Of a stretch of 53,895 bases of DNA, positions 9,349-19,300 are shown piece by piece. Made by a program: the position numbers and the translations under genes. This DNA comes from a virus, in IMG/VR virus record IMGVR_UViG_3300020472_000035, positions 1 through 53,895 of that record, one strand, 5' to 3'. The notes beneath the pieces are model-generated. The model did no database searches. It saw only the letters and a program-made list of their open reading frames with translations, and had not been told where the DNA came from. Position 1 is the first letter of the stretch; every line of letters starts with the position of its first letter.

Positions 9349-10881
9349 TTAGAACTCGATTACGATTTTAATATCTTCTACCTGGTCATTTGCACGACTA
9401 ATAGATCTTCTATTATCTATGTAAACAACGTCACCGCTACTTGAAGCAACTTCAGGTTTTGCATAACCATTATTGAATTTCATACCCAAGTCATATTCAG
9501 TGTTGTTAATAGTCCTAGAAGAGGAGTTTGGTATGGCGGGGAAGTTAACATCAGGTTGACCAGCAGCACCAGATGTAGCACCATTAATAACGTTAGATCC
9601 ATCAAATTCATTCTGTGTTCCAGTAACTTCAGGGAAGATACCGTCAACAGCATTTTGATAGTATTTTAGTAGTTTTGTTGTAGCGTTCCAAGAAACAACA
9701 CGAGCACGTGCAGTAACGTTTGTTCCACCAACAACTCTTGTTTGGGTAATAATCTCATCAGGAACATAATTTCCTTGGAATGTAGGTGAGAATATAACTG
9801 CCTTAGTAGCAGATACAGTCAGGTCTGAAATTAATTCCTCAGTTCCATACTTAAGTGGGTTTGTAATCAAACCAATACGACGATAATCGTTATCAACTGG
9901 GAAGTCTCCAGCACCTTCATCATATGAGAGTTTAGCGTTGATCATAACTCGGAAAGCACCAAGTTCTACAACAGCATCAGCACCATGACCACCAGGAGGT
10001 GGAACTATGACATCGACTTGAGCACCCGTGCCAGTACCAATACCAGTAATATTATCAACAGAAATTTTACCAAAGGTATACCCAGTACCTCCAGAGGTAA
10101 CAGTAGCAGAAATAATTTTACCGCCATCAACCACGATACTAACCCGACCACCAGTGCCATCACCGTTGATAGCAACGTTGTCGTAGGTACCGTTATTGTA
10201 ACCAGAACCAGCAGCGTTAATAACAACAGTATCAATTTCACCAGCAACAGCATTTGTTTTCACCGCATCATTTGTAAATACGGGCATATAGTCGTTCGAG
10301 AAGAACTTCAAAACACTTGCAACTGGAATAGTGTAAACATACTTCCAACGATAAGAATCACCAGTAGTGATAATCGAGGTAGATGTTCCTGTTGGTTCAA
10401 CAGTTGAGGGTTTTCCGTTAGGATCACTAGGAGAAGTTCCGTTATAGATGCACTTATAACATTGATACTGACTGTTTACAACGTAAAAATCAGAATCATA
10501 TAGTTTAGTAGCACCAGAAGCAGCAGTTTTACTTGGAGAATAATCATGACGATACATGTCATAAGTAAATCCCAAACCACCAGTAGTTTGTTCTGGGGAA
10601 ACCCAGTCAATTCTACGAACAACTTGCACAGTGTCAGAAGCCAGCACACGCTTCATTGAAACCATATCATCATAAGAACCAGAAAATTCTGAGAATGAAT
10701 CAACTGCCTGTGGAGGCGAGTTTTCATTATCCCAGCTTTGTGGTCTACCTATGAAAAGGTATAACCTGTCTCTTGTGGCACCTGCGACTTCATCACTTTG
10801 AGTTGCAACTGGACCTTCAAGAGCCTTAATGAATTTTTGTGCTGAAAAAATTCTAAATTGATCAGTTAATAGAGCTGCCAT
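9349..10881 (-). CDS. 8: Baseplate wedge subunit gp8-like
   Basis: A 510-residue protein, first in the unit driven by the 10,907 late promoter. The N-terminal part (LYLFIGRPQSWDN, DDMVSMKRVL, YDMYRHDYSPSKT, LYDSDFYVVNSQYQCYKCIY, YRWKYVYTIPVASVLKFF) matches the pattern I associate with cyanophage gp8 baseplate wedge proteins. T4 gp8 is about 334 residues, so this version is longer. The extra length is Gly-rich, containing IDTVVINAAGSGYNNGTYD and SGGTGYTFG repeats like those in the giant protein, and an ARARVVSWNATTK module. gp8 joins gp6, gp7, gp10, gp53 and gp25 in the wedge. Its position after the gp6/giant-protein block agrees with T4 order. Assignment is by remembered family features, not by search. 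Confidence 0.72.
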   Translation of the reverse strand: MAALLTDQFRIFSAQKFIKALEGPVATQSDEVAGATRDRLYLFIGRPQSWDNENSPPQAVDSFSEFSGSYDDMVSMKRVLASDTVQVVRRIDWVSPEQTTGGLGFTYDMYRHDYSPSKTAASGATKLYDSDFYVVNSQYQCYKCIYNGTSPSDPNGKPSTVEPTGTSTSIITTGDSYRWKYVYTIPVASVLKFFSNDYMPVFTNDAVKTNAVAGEIDTVVINAAGSGYNNGTYDNVAINGDGTGGRVSIVVDGGKIISATVTSGGTGYTFGKISVDNITGIGTGTGAQVDVIVPPPGGHGADAVVELGAFRVMINAKLSYDEGAGDFPVDNDYRRIGLITNPLKYGTEELISDLTVSATKAVIFSPTFQGNYVPDEIITQTRVVGGTNVTARARVVSWNATTKLLKYYQNAVDGIFPEVTGTQNEFDGSNVINGATSGAAGQPDVNFPAIPNSSSRTINNTEYDLGMKFNNGYAKPEVASSSGDVVYIDNRRSISRANDQVEDIKIVIEF

Positions 10882-10906
10882 TTCCTAAGACTATTGTCCT
10901 CCTGTT

Positions 10907-10913
10907 TATTTAT
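10907..10913 (-). promoter_or_regulatory. T4-type late promoter (ATAAATA core)
   Basis: The minus strand reads CACATAAATAAACAGGAGG. The ATAAATA core lies 25 nt upstream of the gp8-like start at 10881, and the following AGGAGG provides a ribosome binding site region. It sits between the 1,397-residue gene's stop and gp8. Confidence 0.75.
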
Positions 10914-10924
10914 GTGTATTCTGC

Positions 10925-13900
10925 CTACTCCTTAGACTGGAGTTGTGCTTGATACTCAATTCTTTTAATTCTATAACTTGCACCAGTGTTACCAGCAATA
11001 CGTTCACCACCAAGAATCGCTTGTGCAACTGCACCAGATCCAGTGGTATCACTTGGATTATTGTTGAATGTCACTGTTGGGTGTATGTTATAACTCTCGT
11101 CAACTGACTGAACTATGCCATATCCACCATTTGTGATAGTTAAAGAAGCGACCTGGTCACCAGCAGCAGTCATATTTACTGTAGCTGTTGACTGTATATC
11201 GCCAATATTTTCTACTGCAATCGTTGGTATAGCAGTATAGTTTGTTCCTGGATTTTGAACAATGTAATCAATAACTGTTCCCTTGTCTGAGAATTCATAG
11301 AAATAACCAGCAATACCAATATTGATATTACCAGTATTATATGGAACGATATTACCAACTTCTAAAAGTCCAGTATTAGCGTCCCATCCAAGAACCGTTC
11401 CTCTTACACCTGATACATCACCAGTAACCAAATCATTAACAACAAAGTTTTGACCGTTACCAACGTTCAAATCAACATAAATGCTCAACTTTGCTGAGTG
11501 ATCTATACCATCTGTTAATGTTCCTGCAACTTCAACTGTCGCATACTTATATGGAATAGAACCATCTTTTACTTGATCACCAATAGCAAATAGAGTTGTG
11601 TTCTGACCACCTTGAGTTTCCTCAATACCATATAAAGAAGTATGTATTCCACCATCTAGTGAGATTTGATTTTCAAAATCAGTACCAGTATTAGTTAAAT
11701 CTGGAATGCCATCACCAGCACCAGCATTTTCTGCAATGTCAACAAACTTAGTATCAAGAAGTGATCCTATAGGAACAGTTAAAGTTACAATGTTTTCATT
11801 TGCAGCAAATGTAGTTGAGTGAGGTTCAAATCCATTAGGTGCACTAGCAGAAACACCTGCATCAAATTGAACAATCGCATCTATTGTTGAAGGAATACCA
11901 CCATCAATAAATGCTAATTCATCAACTTCAAATGTTACTAGTAGTTCTCTAGTTGAAGGATTCCAGTCATATACTTTAGCGACCTTATTATTTGCGTTAT
12001 CTAATCTACGAATTACTCTGTCACCAACACTAAAGTTATATGTTGATATATCTTGCTGGTTATTCTGAGATGCATCTAATATAACTCTCTGGTCATAGTT
12101 GAAATTAACACCTCTAGTTAAACCAGAGAACTTACCTTCTGCCTTAGCAGTATATGTAATAGTCTCTGTGTTAACAATAAGAGATCCAGATCCAGGGAAA
12201 CCTGTAGTAGTATCAGTAAAGATTTCTGTATCAGCAGCCGCTAAGTCTTTAACAAGACCAGTTAAGTAAATTGCTTGAGAGTTGTAAGACTGTCTTGCTC
12301 TAGTCTTACGTTTTAAGTTAATTAACTTTGTAAAGATTATGTTTGGTGGATTAATATAACCAGAACCAGGATCAGTAACATCAATCCCAACTATTACACC
12401 TTGATCAATTCTAGCAACCGCTTTAGCACCTAATCCACCACCACCTGTAATTAAAACATATGGAGGTTCTTGATAGAATTCACCTTCATCTACAATATTA
12501 ATTGAAGTAACCTTACCAAAGGTATCAATCTCAGCAGCACCTTCAGCACCTACACCACCGCCGCCACCTTCAAAGATAAGTGTTGGAGGTGTAGCATATT
12601 CTTTACCAGAACTTAATAATGATAAACCAGTAATAGTTTGTACAATAGGACTTGCTAATGCACCACTTCCTTGTCCACCTAATATTTTTGCTTGAGCAGG
12701 ACCAAAATAGTTATCACCAAATTTGGTCATCTTAACATAAGAAAGAGTTCCATCTGATTTAAGAACAACATCTCCTGCTGCACCTGATGGGAATGATTCT
12801 ACTTGTGTAGGAACCAAATCTCCTTCCTCTAAAGCTACTCCATAGAACTGTTTACCTATAGCATAAGGATAAACTGGATCACCATTAGAATCCTCAATCA
12901 TATAATAAGCATATGTTCCGTTCGGATATTCTGGAGTAGGACCAAACTTACCATTTGATGCATCAAGACTTCCTTGACCAGATTCCCAAATATAATCTTC
13001 AACTAAATCTCCGAGCACATAACCATCTTGAACTGTTCTAATACCTATATCTGGTACTGAATATCCAAAAACATACAAAGCATTAGGTGCATCAACTGGA
13101 ACATGGAAACGAACTTCTCTAGTTGTAGCAGTATTAAATGCACTAATCCAAGTAGTATAGGTAGTTTCAGCACCATCAATCCAGTAAGTTATATGAGTGC
13201 CTGGTAAAAGATATGATGTATCTCCAATAATAGGTGGTGCACCTACATGCCAACCATTTTCATTAGTACTGATGAAAATATGATTACTATCATTACTTGC
13301 ATCATCTTGATTAAAGATATATGTCTTACCTCTTTCAAGAGATAAGAAAGGAGGTCTAGAACCATCAAAAAGGAATTGATTATTAGATAATGTTACTGTA
13401 TATGTAACTGTAGAAATAGTATTAACTTGAGGACGGTTACCTGCTAGTTCACCAGTAGTTCTTAATCTATATCCACTAGTTTCTCTTACAGTTGCACCAG
13501 AGGCATTGTATCCCCAAGGTCCATAAATTGGATATCCATCATAGGACATACCCAAAACCTTAGAGTGACCATCTACATGTCTAGAATAATCAATAGTATT
13601 TGGATCATTTGCATTTGCCTGATAGTAATCAGTAAAATAATATGTGTTAACTGTTGGGTCTGGATCTATAGTAGAGTCAAGGATTAAATATCCCTCATCG
13701 CCCAGAAAACCAGACATATAACGATGATTCTTGCAGTGATAATATATCTTATTAGTCTCATCTGCATTCATCAAGAATAATGCTTGATACTCATTCTCAT
13801 AATCTGTAGCAGGTGCTTGTGTCACACCAGTACTATTATAATAAAGAGTTCCAGGTGTTGAGTTTAAAGTCCCATCAGGAGTGGTGCTAAACTGCATGGG

Positions 13901-15118
13901 ATGCTGCATTGGTGTCTTATTAGACTCATCACTTTGATCCCAAATAATTAAATAATTTCTTTGAACCTTAATATCTTCTGGAGCAAAGTAATATGTTCCT
14001 GGAGAAAATGGTCCAAATTCTTGAGCATCGGTTCCAAAATCAATATAGAAAATACCATTTGGGAATAGAGTTGGAATACCTTGAACTCTAAACTGGAATC
14101 CATTAGCACCTAAACATACATCATTCTCTCCGAAACCAACACCAGTAAGACTTCTCAAATAAATCTTAGTTACATTTCCTTGATTATCCTTAACAATCTT
14201 TGCTACTTCACCTTTAGCAGTACTACTGATACAGTCAACAACCCTACCTACTTGAACTTCACCTATAGTCTCATCTAAGTTAGAAACTTCTAATAATACG
14301 TTATCAATTTCAGTTTTAATCTTCCAAGTAAATTGTCTTATTCTACCCCAATCAAAAACTCCATTAGCTAAAGCAAATTCATTTTTTAATTTATTTGTTT
14401 GATAATAATATGTGTTACCATCAATTACTGCATCATATACATTATTAGTTTTAATATAAGGGTATTTTATTGCATCAATAGCAAACCCTGGAGGAGGATT
14501 ACCATCTTGTCCCCATTCTGGTGTATGTAATAATACACCATTTGCCATGATACCGATGCTTTTATCGTTCTCAAATTCCCTTATACCTGGGTTAGGAACG
14601 TCTTTACCACCTCTGTATATAAATGTTTGATCAAATGATCTATCTACAAGATCTCCAGACCCTCCTGGCTGTCTCTCATTTGAAAATATTTGAGATGGTT
14701 TAGGATGATTATCCGATACTATTTGTAGTCTATCAGTCTTTTGTGGTGGAGTCTCACTATCCATAGTGTGAGTTCCACTCAGAGGAGAATTTGGATGACT
14801 TTGCCAAATCCTATTAATATCAAATGACGTTACAACATTGGGAGTTTCTTGTTCAGGAACAATAGTTAAACGTAAAGGATCGTATCCTCTTCCTCTAGTA
14901 AGAACACGAACGTGTATGATCTTTCCTGAATCAGGATCAATAATTGGATATAATAACGCTTCTACGTCTGGAGTTCCACACCCAGTTATAGTAAGACGTG
15001 GTGGATCTGATTGAGAGTATCCAGTACCACCCTCTACAACTTCTACTGCACGAACTCCAAAAATCTCATCGAAAATTGGTTCAATGACAGCACCAGAACC
15101 AGGAACTTGTCTTGCCAT
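10925..15118 (-). CDS. Large virion structural protein with cupredoxin-like, YHYH and Gly-rich repeats (1,397 aa)
   Basis: The order of recognisable parts is as follows. A short Gly-rich VEGGTGYSQSDPPRLTITG repeat lies at the N-terminus. A beta-sandwich has copper-site-like residues His406 (MQHPMQF) and Cys462-His465-Met468 (YYHCKNHRYMSG). A YHYH-type segment (SYDGYPIYGPWGY, about 526-540) is followed by GPTPEYPNGTYAYYMI (about 723-740). A second cupredoxin-like fold lies between them without the Cys-His-Met set. Tandem Gly-rich repeats (about 805-930) follow, then several SGVRGTVLGWD-type modules. It is preceded 5 nt away by the 408-residue gene and both are read from the 16,370 late promoter. 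It is probably a peripheral tail or fibre component; the copper site and carbohydrate or receptor binding are inference. Confidence 0.8.
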   Translation of the reverse strand: MARQVPGSGAVIEPIFDEIFGVRAVEVVEGGTGYSQSDPPRLTITGCGTPDVEALLYPIIDPDSGKIIHVRVLTRGRGYDPLRLTIVPEQETPNVVTSFDINRIWQSHPNSPLSGTHTMDSETPPQKTDRLQIVSDNHPKPSQIFSNERQPGGSGDLVDRSFDQTFIYRGGKDVPNPGIREFENDKSIGIMANGVLLHTPEWGQDGNPPPGFAIDAIKYPYIKTNNVYDAVIDGNTYYYQTNKLKNEFALANGVFDWGRIRQFTWKIKTEIDNVLLEVSNLDETIGEVQVGRVVDCISSTAKGEVAKIVKDNQGNVTKIYLRSLTGVGFGENDVCLGANGFQFRVQGIPTLFPNGIFYIDFGTDAQEFGPFSPGTYYFAPEDIKVQRNYLIIWDQSDESNKTPMQHPMQFSTTPDGTLNSTPGTLYYNSTGVTQAPATDYENEYQALFLMNADETNKIYYHCKNHRYMSGFLGDEGYLILDSTIDPDPTVNTYYFTDYYQANANDPNTIDYSRHVDGHSKVLGMSYDGYPIYGPWGYNASGATVRETSGYRLRTTGELAGNRPQVNTISTVTYTVTLSNNQFLFDGSRPPFLSLERGKTYIFNQDDASNDSNHIFISTNENGWHVGAPPIIGDTSYLLPGTHITYWIDGAETTYTTWISAFNTATTREVRFHVPVDAPNALYVFGYSVPDIGIRTVQDGYVLGDLVEDYIWESGQGSLDASNGKFGPTPEYPNGTYAYYMIEDSNGDPVYPYAIGKQFYGVALEEGDLVPTQVESFPSGAAGDVVLKSDGTLSYVKMTKFGDNYFGPAQAKILGGQGSGALASPIVQTITGLSLLSSGKEYATPPTLIFEGGGGGVGAEGAAEIDTFGKVTSINIVDEGEFYQEPPYVLITGGGGLGAKAVARIDQGVIVGIDVTDPGSGYINPPNIIFTKLINLKRKTRARQSYNSQAIYLTGLVKDLAAADTEIFTDTTTGFPGSGSLIVNTETITYTAKAEGKFSGLTRGVNFNYDQRVILDASQNNQQDISTYNFSVGDRVIRRLDNANNKVAKVYDWNPSTRELLVTFEVDELAFIDGGIPSTIDAIVQFDAGVSASAPNGFEPHSTTFAANENIVTLTVPIGSLLDTKFVDIAENAGAGDGIPDLTNTGTDFENQISLDGGIHTSLYGIEETQGGQNTTLFAIGDQVKDGSIPYKYATVEVAGTLTDGIDHSAKLSIYVDLNVGNGQNFVVNDLVTGDVSGVRGTVLGWDANTGLLEVGNIVPYNTGNINIGIAGYFYEFSDKGTVIDYIVQNPGTNYTAIPTIAVENIGDIQSTATVNMTAAGDQVASLTITNGGYGIVQSVDESYNIHPTVTFNNNPSDTTGSGAVAQAILGGERIAGNTGASYRIKRIEYQAQLQSKE
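12330..12720 (-). repeat. Tandem Gly-rich GY/GGGG repeats in the 1,397-residue protein
   Basis: Three to four consecutive copies of a roughly 35-residue unit with the pattern L-x(3)-G-x(2)-Y-x(3)-P-x-L/V-I/F-x-G-G-G-G-x-G-A-x-A (for example PPTLIFEGGGGGVGAEG and PPYVLITGGGGLGAKA). The same unit recurs in the giant protein, indicating a shared repeat family among the virion proteins. Confidence 0.75.
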
Positions 15119-15123
15119 CTATA

Positions 15124-16350
15124 TTATGTTGCTACGTTAATAGTGCCGTTCATAGCGGCATGAAGTGTGCATTGATAATAAAGTGTCGCAGGTGAATCTA
15201 AAGGAACAGTCCAATATAAAATATTAGATCCACTACCACTTTGACCAGCAGTATATGGTGTTCCAGTTAATCCTTGAGTGCTCTGAAGCCTAAATGGATG
15301 AGCACCACCCTGAACTGAATTGTCAAAGATATAAGTAAATCCTCTATAAACATAAAGGTTAGGATCATTTACCGCACCAGTAAATCCAGGACCAGAGAAT
15401 GTATAATCAGATGAACCACTAGCGTTTAAGTTCCACCAAATAACAGGACTTCTAGAAACAACCCAATCAGTATTATTCCAATAGATTGAGTCACCTTTAA
15501 CAATTCCACTAAGATCACTATCAGTTAATCCAGCGAATGTTGTTATAGGAGTTCCAGTATAGTTAATTGTTACAGTATCACCAGAGATACTAGTTGAAAT
15601 ATCACTTCCACCAGCAAGTGTTAGTGTATCATTTTCAGCATCAGCAGTAGTAGTTCCAGTATCAGCAACAACGGATTCAAATAAATTTTGTGATCCAGCA
15701 CCAGCAAGATCATCAGCAGGTGCCCATTTACTTCCACTAGTACTCCACTTTAAAAGTTGTCCATCAGTAGGAGCAGCAGTCGTAGTATCAACATCTCCTA
15801 CAAGACCAAGACTAGAATATTCTGTTAAAACTTTTGCTTGTACATCACCTACACCACCAGCAGTGATGTTCATATTTACATACGGATTATCATCACCATC
15901 AACTGTAAAGAAATATCCTGCATATGATGCAGCAGCAGGAGCCGAACCTATATTAGCATACTCATTCTTATATTTTACCTTTGTTGGCATATCAATAATG
16001 CCATCAGTACCATTAAATGTGCTGGTAACACTACCATTTGATATGGTTACATTTCCAGTTCCATTAGGAGCAACAACAATATTACCGTTTGAAGCAGAAA
16101 TTATAGAATTACCATTTACATCAAGCGCAGAAGTTAACTGTGTATAGTCTGAAGGTAGAAAAGTTGTGCCATTATAACGCAAGACATGTCCAACAGCAGG
16201 GTTTGCAAGAGTAACCGTTAAATTACTTCCATTACCTAAAGCAGTATATACTTCGCTGAAATTGTCGTTAATCTTATCACCACCTGCACGAAGGGTATCA
16301 CCCGTATTATCGTTTGCAGCAGATCCAAGACCTAATGTTTGTTTAGCCAT
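15124..16350 (-). CDS. Structural protein with C-terminal cupredoxin-like domain (408 aa)
   Basis: The N-terminus (LGLGSAANDNTGDTLRAGG, then KINDNFSEVYTALG) is a short module common at the start of marine phage fibre and baseplate-associated proteins. The middle is Thr/Ser/Gly-rich with a GQLLKWSTSGSKWAPADDL repeat typical of fibre shafts. The C-terminal 100 residues look like a small cupredoxin: YIFDNSVQGGAHPFRLQSTQ supplies His351 and LYYQCTLHAAMNG supplies Cys394, His397 and Met400, the residue set of a type 1 copper site. Cys-x2-His-x2-Met is slightly tighter than in plastocyanin. It is first in its late unit and directly precedes the 1,397-residue protein, which carries the same motif. 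Virion location is inferred from context; copper binding is untested. Confidence 0.8.
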   Translation of the reverse strand: MAKQTLGLGSAANDNTGDTLRAGGDKINDNFSEVYTALGNGSNLTVTLANPAVGHVLRYNGTTFLPSDYTQLTSALDVNGNSIISASNGNIVVAPNGTGNVTISNGSVTSTFNGTDGIIDMPTKVKYKNEYANIGSAPAAASYAGYFFTVDGDDNPYVNMNITAGGVGDVQAKVLTEYSSLGLVGDVDTTTAAPTDGQLLKWSTSGSKWAPADDLAGAGSQNLFESVVADTGTTTADAENDTLTLAGGSDISTSISGDTVTINYTGTPITTFAGLTDSDLSGIVKGDSIYWNNTDWVVSRSPVIWWNLNASGSSDYTFSGPGFTGAVNDPNLYVYRGFTYIFDNSVQGGAHPFRLQSTQGLTGTPYTAGQSGSGSNILYWTVPLDSPATLYYQCTLHAAMNGTINVAT

Positions 16351-16369
16351 TACTCGCTACTTTTTTAGT

Positions 16370-16376
16370 TATTTAT
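16370..16376 (-). promoter_or_regulatory. T4-type late promoter overlapping the giant gene's stop codon
   Basis: The minus strand reads ACCATAAATAACTAAAAAAG. The ATAAATA core contains the TAA stop codon (16373-16375) of the 9,131-residue gene and lies 19 nt upstream of the 408-residue gene start at 16350. Confidence 0.75.
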
Positions 16377-19300
16377 GGTGTTTCGGGGTCAACTGGTTCC
16401 TCTCCGTATAGACTTAAGTCAGGAGCAGTCCAGTCATCTGGTACGCTAGTCTCAACTGAGACTATAGGATTCTCATATCCACTACCTGCATTACTAATTT
16501 CAACACCAGCAACACCAACCAGTGCGCGAATGTTACCATCAAATCCAGATATAGAGTCAACTCTTACTGTTGGTCTAGTTGTATAACCAGATCCACCAGA
16601 GGTCACCTGAACCTTCTCAATGGTTCCAGATGTTAGTTGAGCAGAACCTTTAGCATCTTGTCCGAATACAGATCCAAGATAGTCAAAGGTAATCAAAGAG
16701 TTAGAAGATTCAATAACAGCAACTTCACGATCTTCAGTCTCTCCTTGGATGTCAATAAAGTCACCAACTTCAATTGGTGGTACAACTTCTGCAGCGTCAA
16801 CGTCTGCCTCAGAACCAACGTAGGAGAATGCAACGAATGTTGATCCAACACGAGGAATCTCAGAGAAGATTATTCTAGAACCAACCAATTCAAAACCAAC
16901 GCCTGGTTCCTGAATAACACCATTCAGTGAGCATATGATATTATTTTCTGGAAGGATTGTAGAAGATTGAACACCATCAGTCAGTGTCAATGAATAGAAC
17001 ACGTCATCACGTCTCAAGTTGAATGACTGACGTAAGGAGTCGAACTCGAAGGATATATCATCCAACTGTCTCAACTTACCTACGTAGAATCCTGTGAACG
17101 ATGCACCTAGATCTGGTGCTTCAGTGAACTGAATATTATCTGAGAACGCTGTATATGCGTTTGCAGATCCAGGAGGTTGTAGAACACCATTAATAAAGAG
17201 AAGCATGTGTCCTGCTGGATCTGGGAAGTACTTCGTGCCATTCTCAATGGTTAACTTGAAGGTAGTTTGAGAACCATCAAATCCTCTGAATGCACGTTCA
17301 ACACGTCCTTTAAGATCAACCTTAGAAAGAATTGAACCCTTGTAATTATCCTTACTCATAATGCCATCTCTACCACTGAATGTTCCACGAACATCACTTA
17401 GATAGAAACGCTTATGTAAACCTGCAGTCTGTATAGCTTGAACCAAACCAGTTGCAGCACCAGTGACAACGACTCTAGTAACTACGTTTGCGTGACCTTG
17501 TGGATTTACAGGGTCAACTCCAGTTGCAAAGTCACCAACTTGATCACCATTCTGAATATCTCCTTTAACTATATCAATGTAAACCAAGTTATTATCAATA
17601 TCAACTTCAGTAATATTACCGTAGTTATTGATATCCATGATACCGTTAGTAATCTTATTAAGTTTATTACCAACTACAAATACATTCTTGTTGTCAATGA
17701 TTGAAATACCAAGTCGATAATGACCAGTAGAGGAAATTCTATGACCAATATTAAGATCTAATCCATCATACTTAAGAACATCAATATACAATTTCGATGT
17801 TGCTGGATAAATTGTTGCTGTAGTTTCAAATGTGCCCGTTAAGGTTTCAGTATCAACAGTTAGTTTACCACCACTATTATCTGTAACAGCAGCTTCTGCT
17901 TTTAAGAATCCTGTTGGAACTGCAGTTGCTCCAGAATCATATCCCTTGAATGGAATATTATCAGCAAATTCACCAACAAGATCAGTAATCTGAATTCTAT
18001 CCTCAATAGCATTGATCTGTGCTGTTGTAGTATTTGTTGCACCAACAACGTAATCCAATACAGCAAAGGTTCCACCAGTAACTGCAACATCAAGATACTT
18101 GAAGTTTTCATCTTCAAAGAATCCATAAATGCGACCAGTAACAGTTGCGTCACCTTGTTTCTGACAAGTCTCATTCATGATAAATGGACCATCAATGATA
18201 TCAGCATCAATACGGAAGCGTTGATGCACTTCAACAATTTCACCTTCATTCATACCAATGGATTCTAGTTCACCATAAGCACCGCTTGACATACCGTATA
18301 GGTAATCAGATGCGTTAAGTCCACCTGCTATTCCAACTGGAACATCTCTAGTACCATAAGTCTTAGTTGCTAACTTAATACCATGTTGAACAATAATATC
18401 AGTATAGTAAGTGCTATTTAATAATTGGTTTCTTATAATATCAAGACTATACCTTGTTAATCTAGCAATAGAGAATGGATCATAATTATTACTTGCAGAT
18501 TCACTAAAGTATGGAACGAACCCAGATTGAGCAGATGGATTTAATAATCCACCATGTAAAGCCTGATCTATCCATATTTCTAATTGATTGATAGTATAAG
18601 TCTTAATGTTATATGCTGTATCAGCATAGAATATCTCACCAGAACCAGAAGCATAAGGATCAATTACATTCTTAGTAAGTTTTTGACCCCATCCATAAAT
18701 TCCTGATGTGCCATCACCAGTGTAATTAGTCTGTCCAGTAGCATTCTTAACTATTACCTGTTGACGAAGTTGTGAGAAACCAAAGGAACAAGTAATTGTA
18801 ATATATGCTCTATACCAACCAGAACCGTAAGGAATGATACCATGATCATTAACAGTAACACCACCTTGAGGTGTAAACAGACTACCTGTAGTTCCAGTGG
18901 TTAAATCGCAATCAAAGAATGCTTGCTGTTTAGTAGCAGTATCCTCATCAAGAGAAACCATTACACGAACATTAGAAAATTCAGCAGCTTTTAAGAATAT
19001 AGAATAAGTAAATTGCTGTGAAGGTACAGTTCCTACTTCACCTGTGTCAAACGTTTCATTCGTAGTATCAAACTTAACACTGCCAGAATCCCAAGTTTCA
19101 TAAGCATTCAGACTGTAATTTCTGAACATGTTATGCTCACCTGCGATTGCAGTAGTAACAATCTTATCAGCAGTTAAACTATTATCAGGACCAACAAGAG
19201 CATTACTTGTAATAGTTGCATTTGTAAGAGTGTTTCCACTAGTAAGATCTTCTGGATACTGATAACCAATATTATTACTAACGATTTGATCTTGAACAGT

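Noticed and set aside
9985-10407. Plus-strand open frame of 140 residues
   Set aside because: It is antisense to the gp8-like gene, has low-complexity Thr/Asn/Ser composition and no ribosome binding site. The other plus-strand frames of 60-100 residues across the window are rejected for the same reasons.
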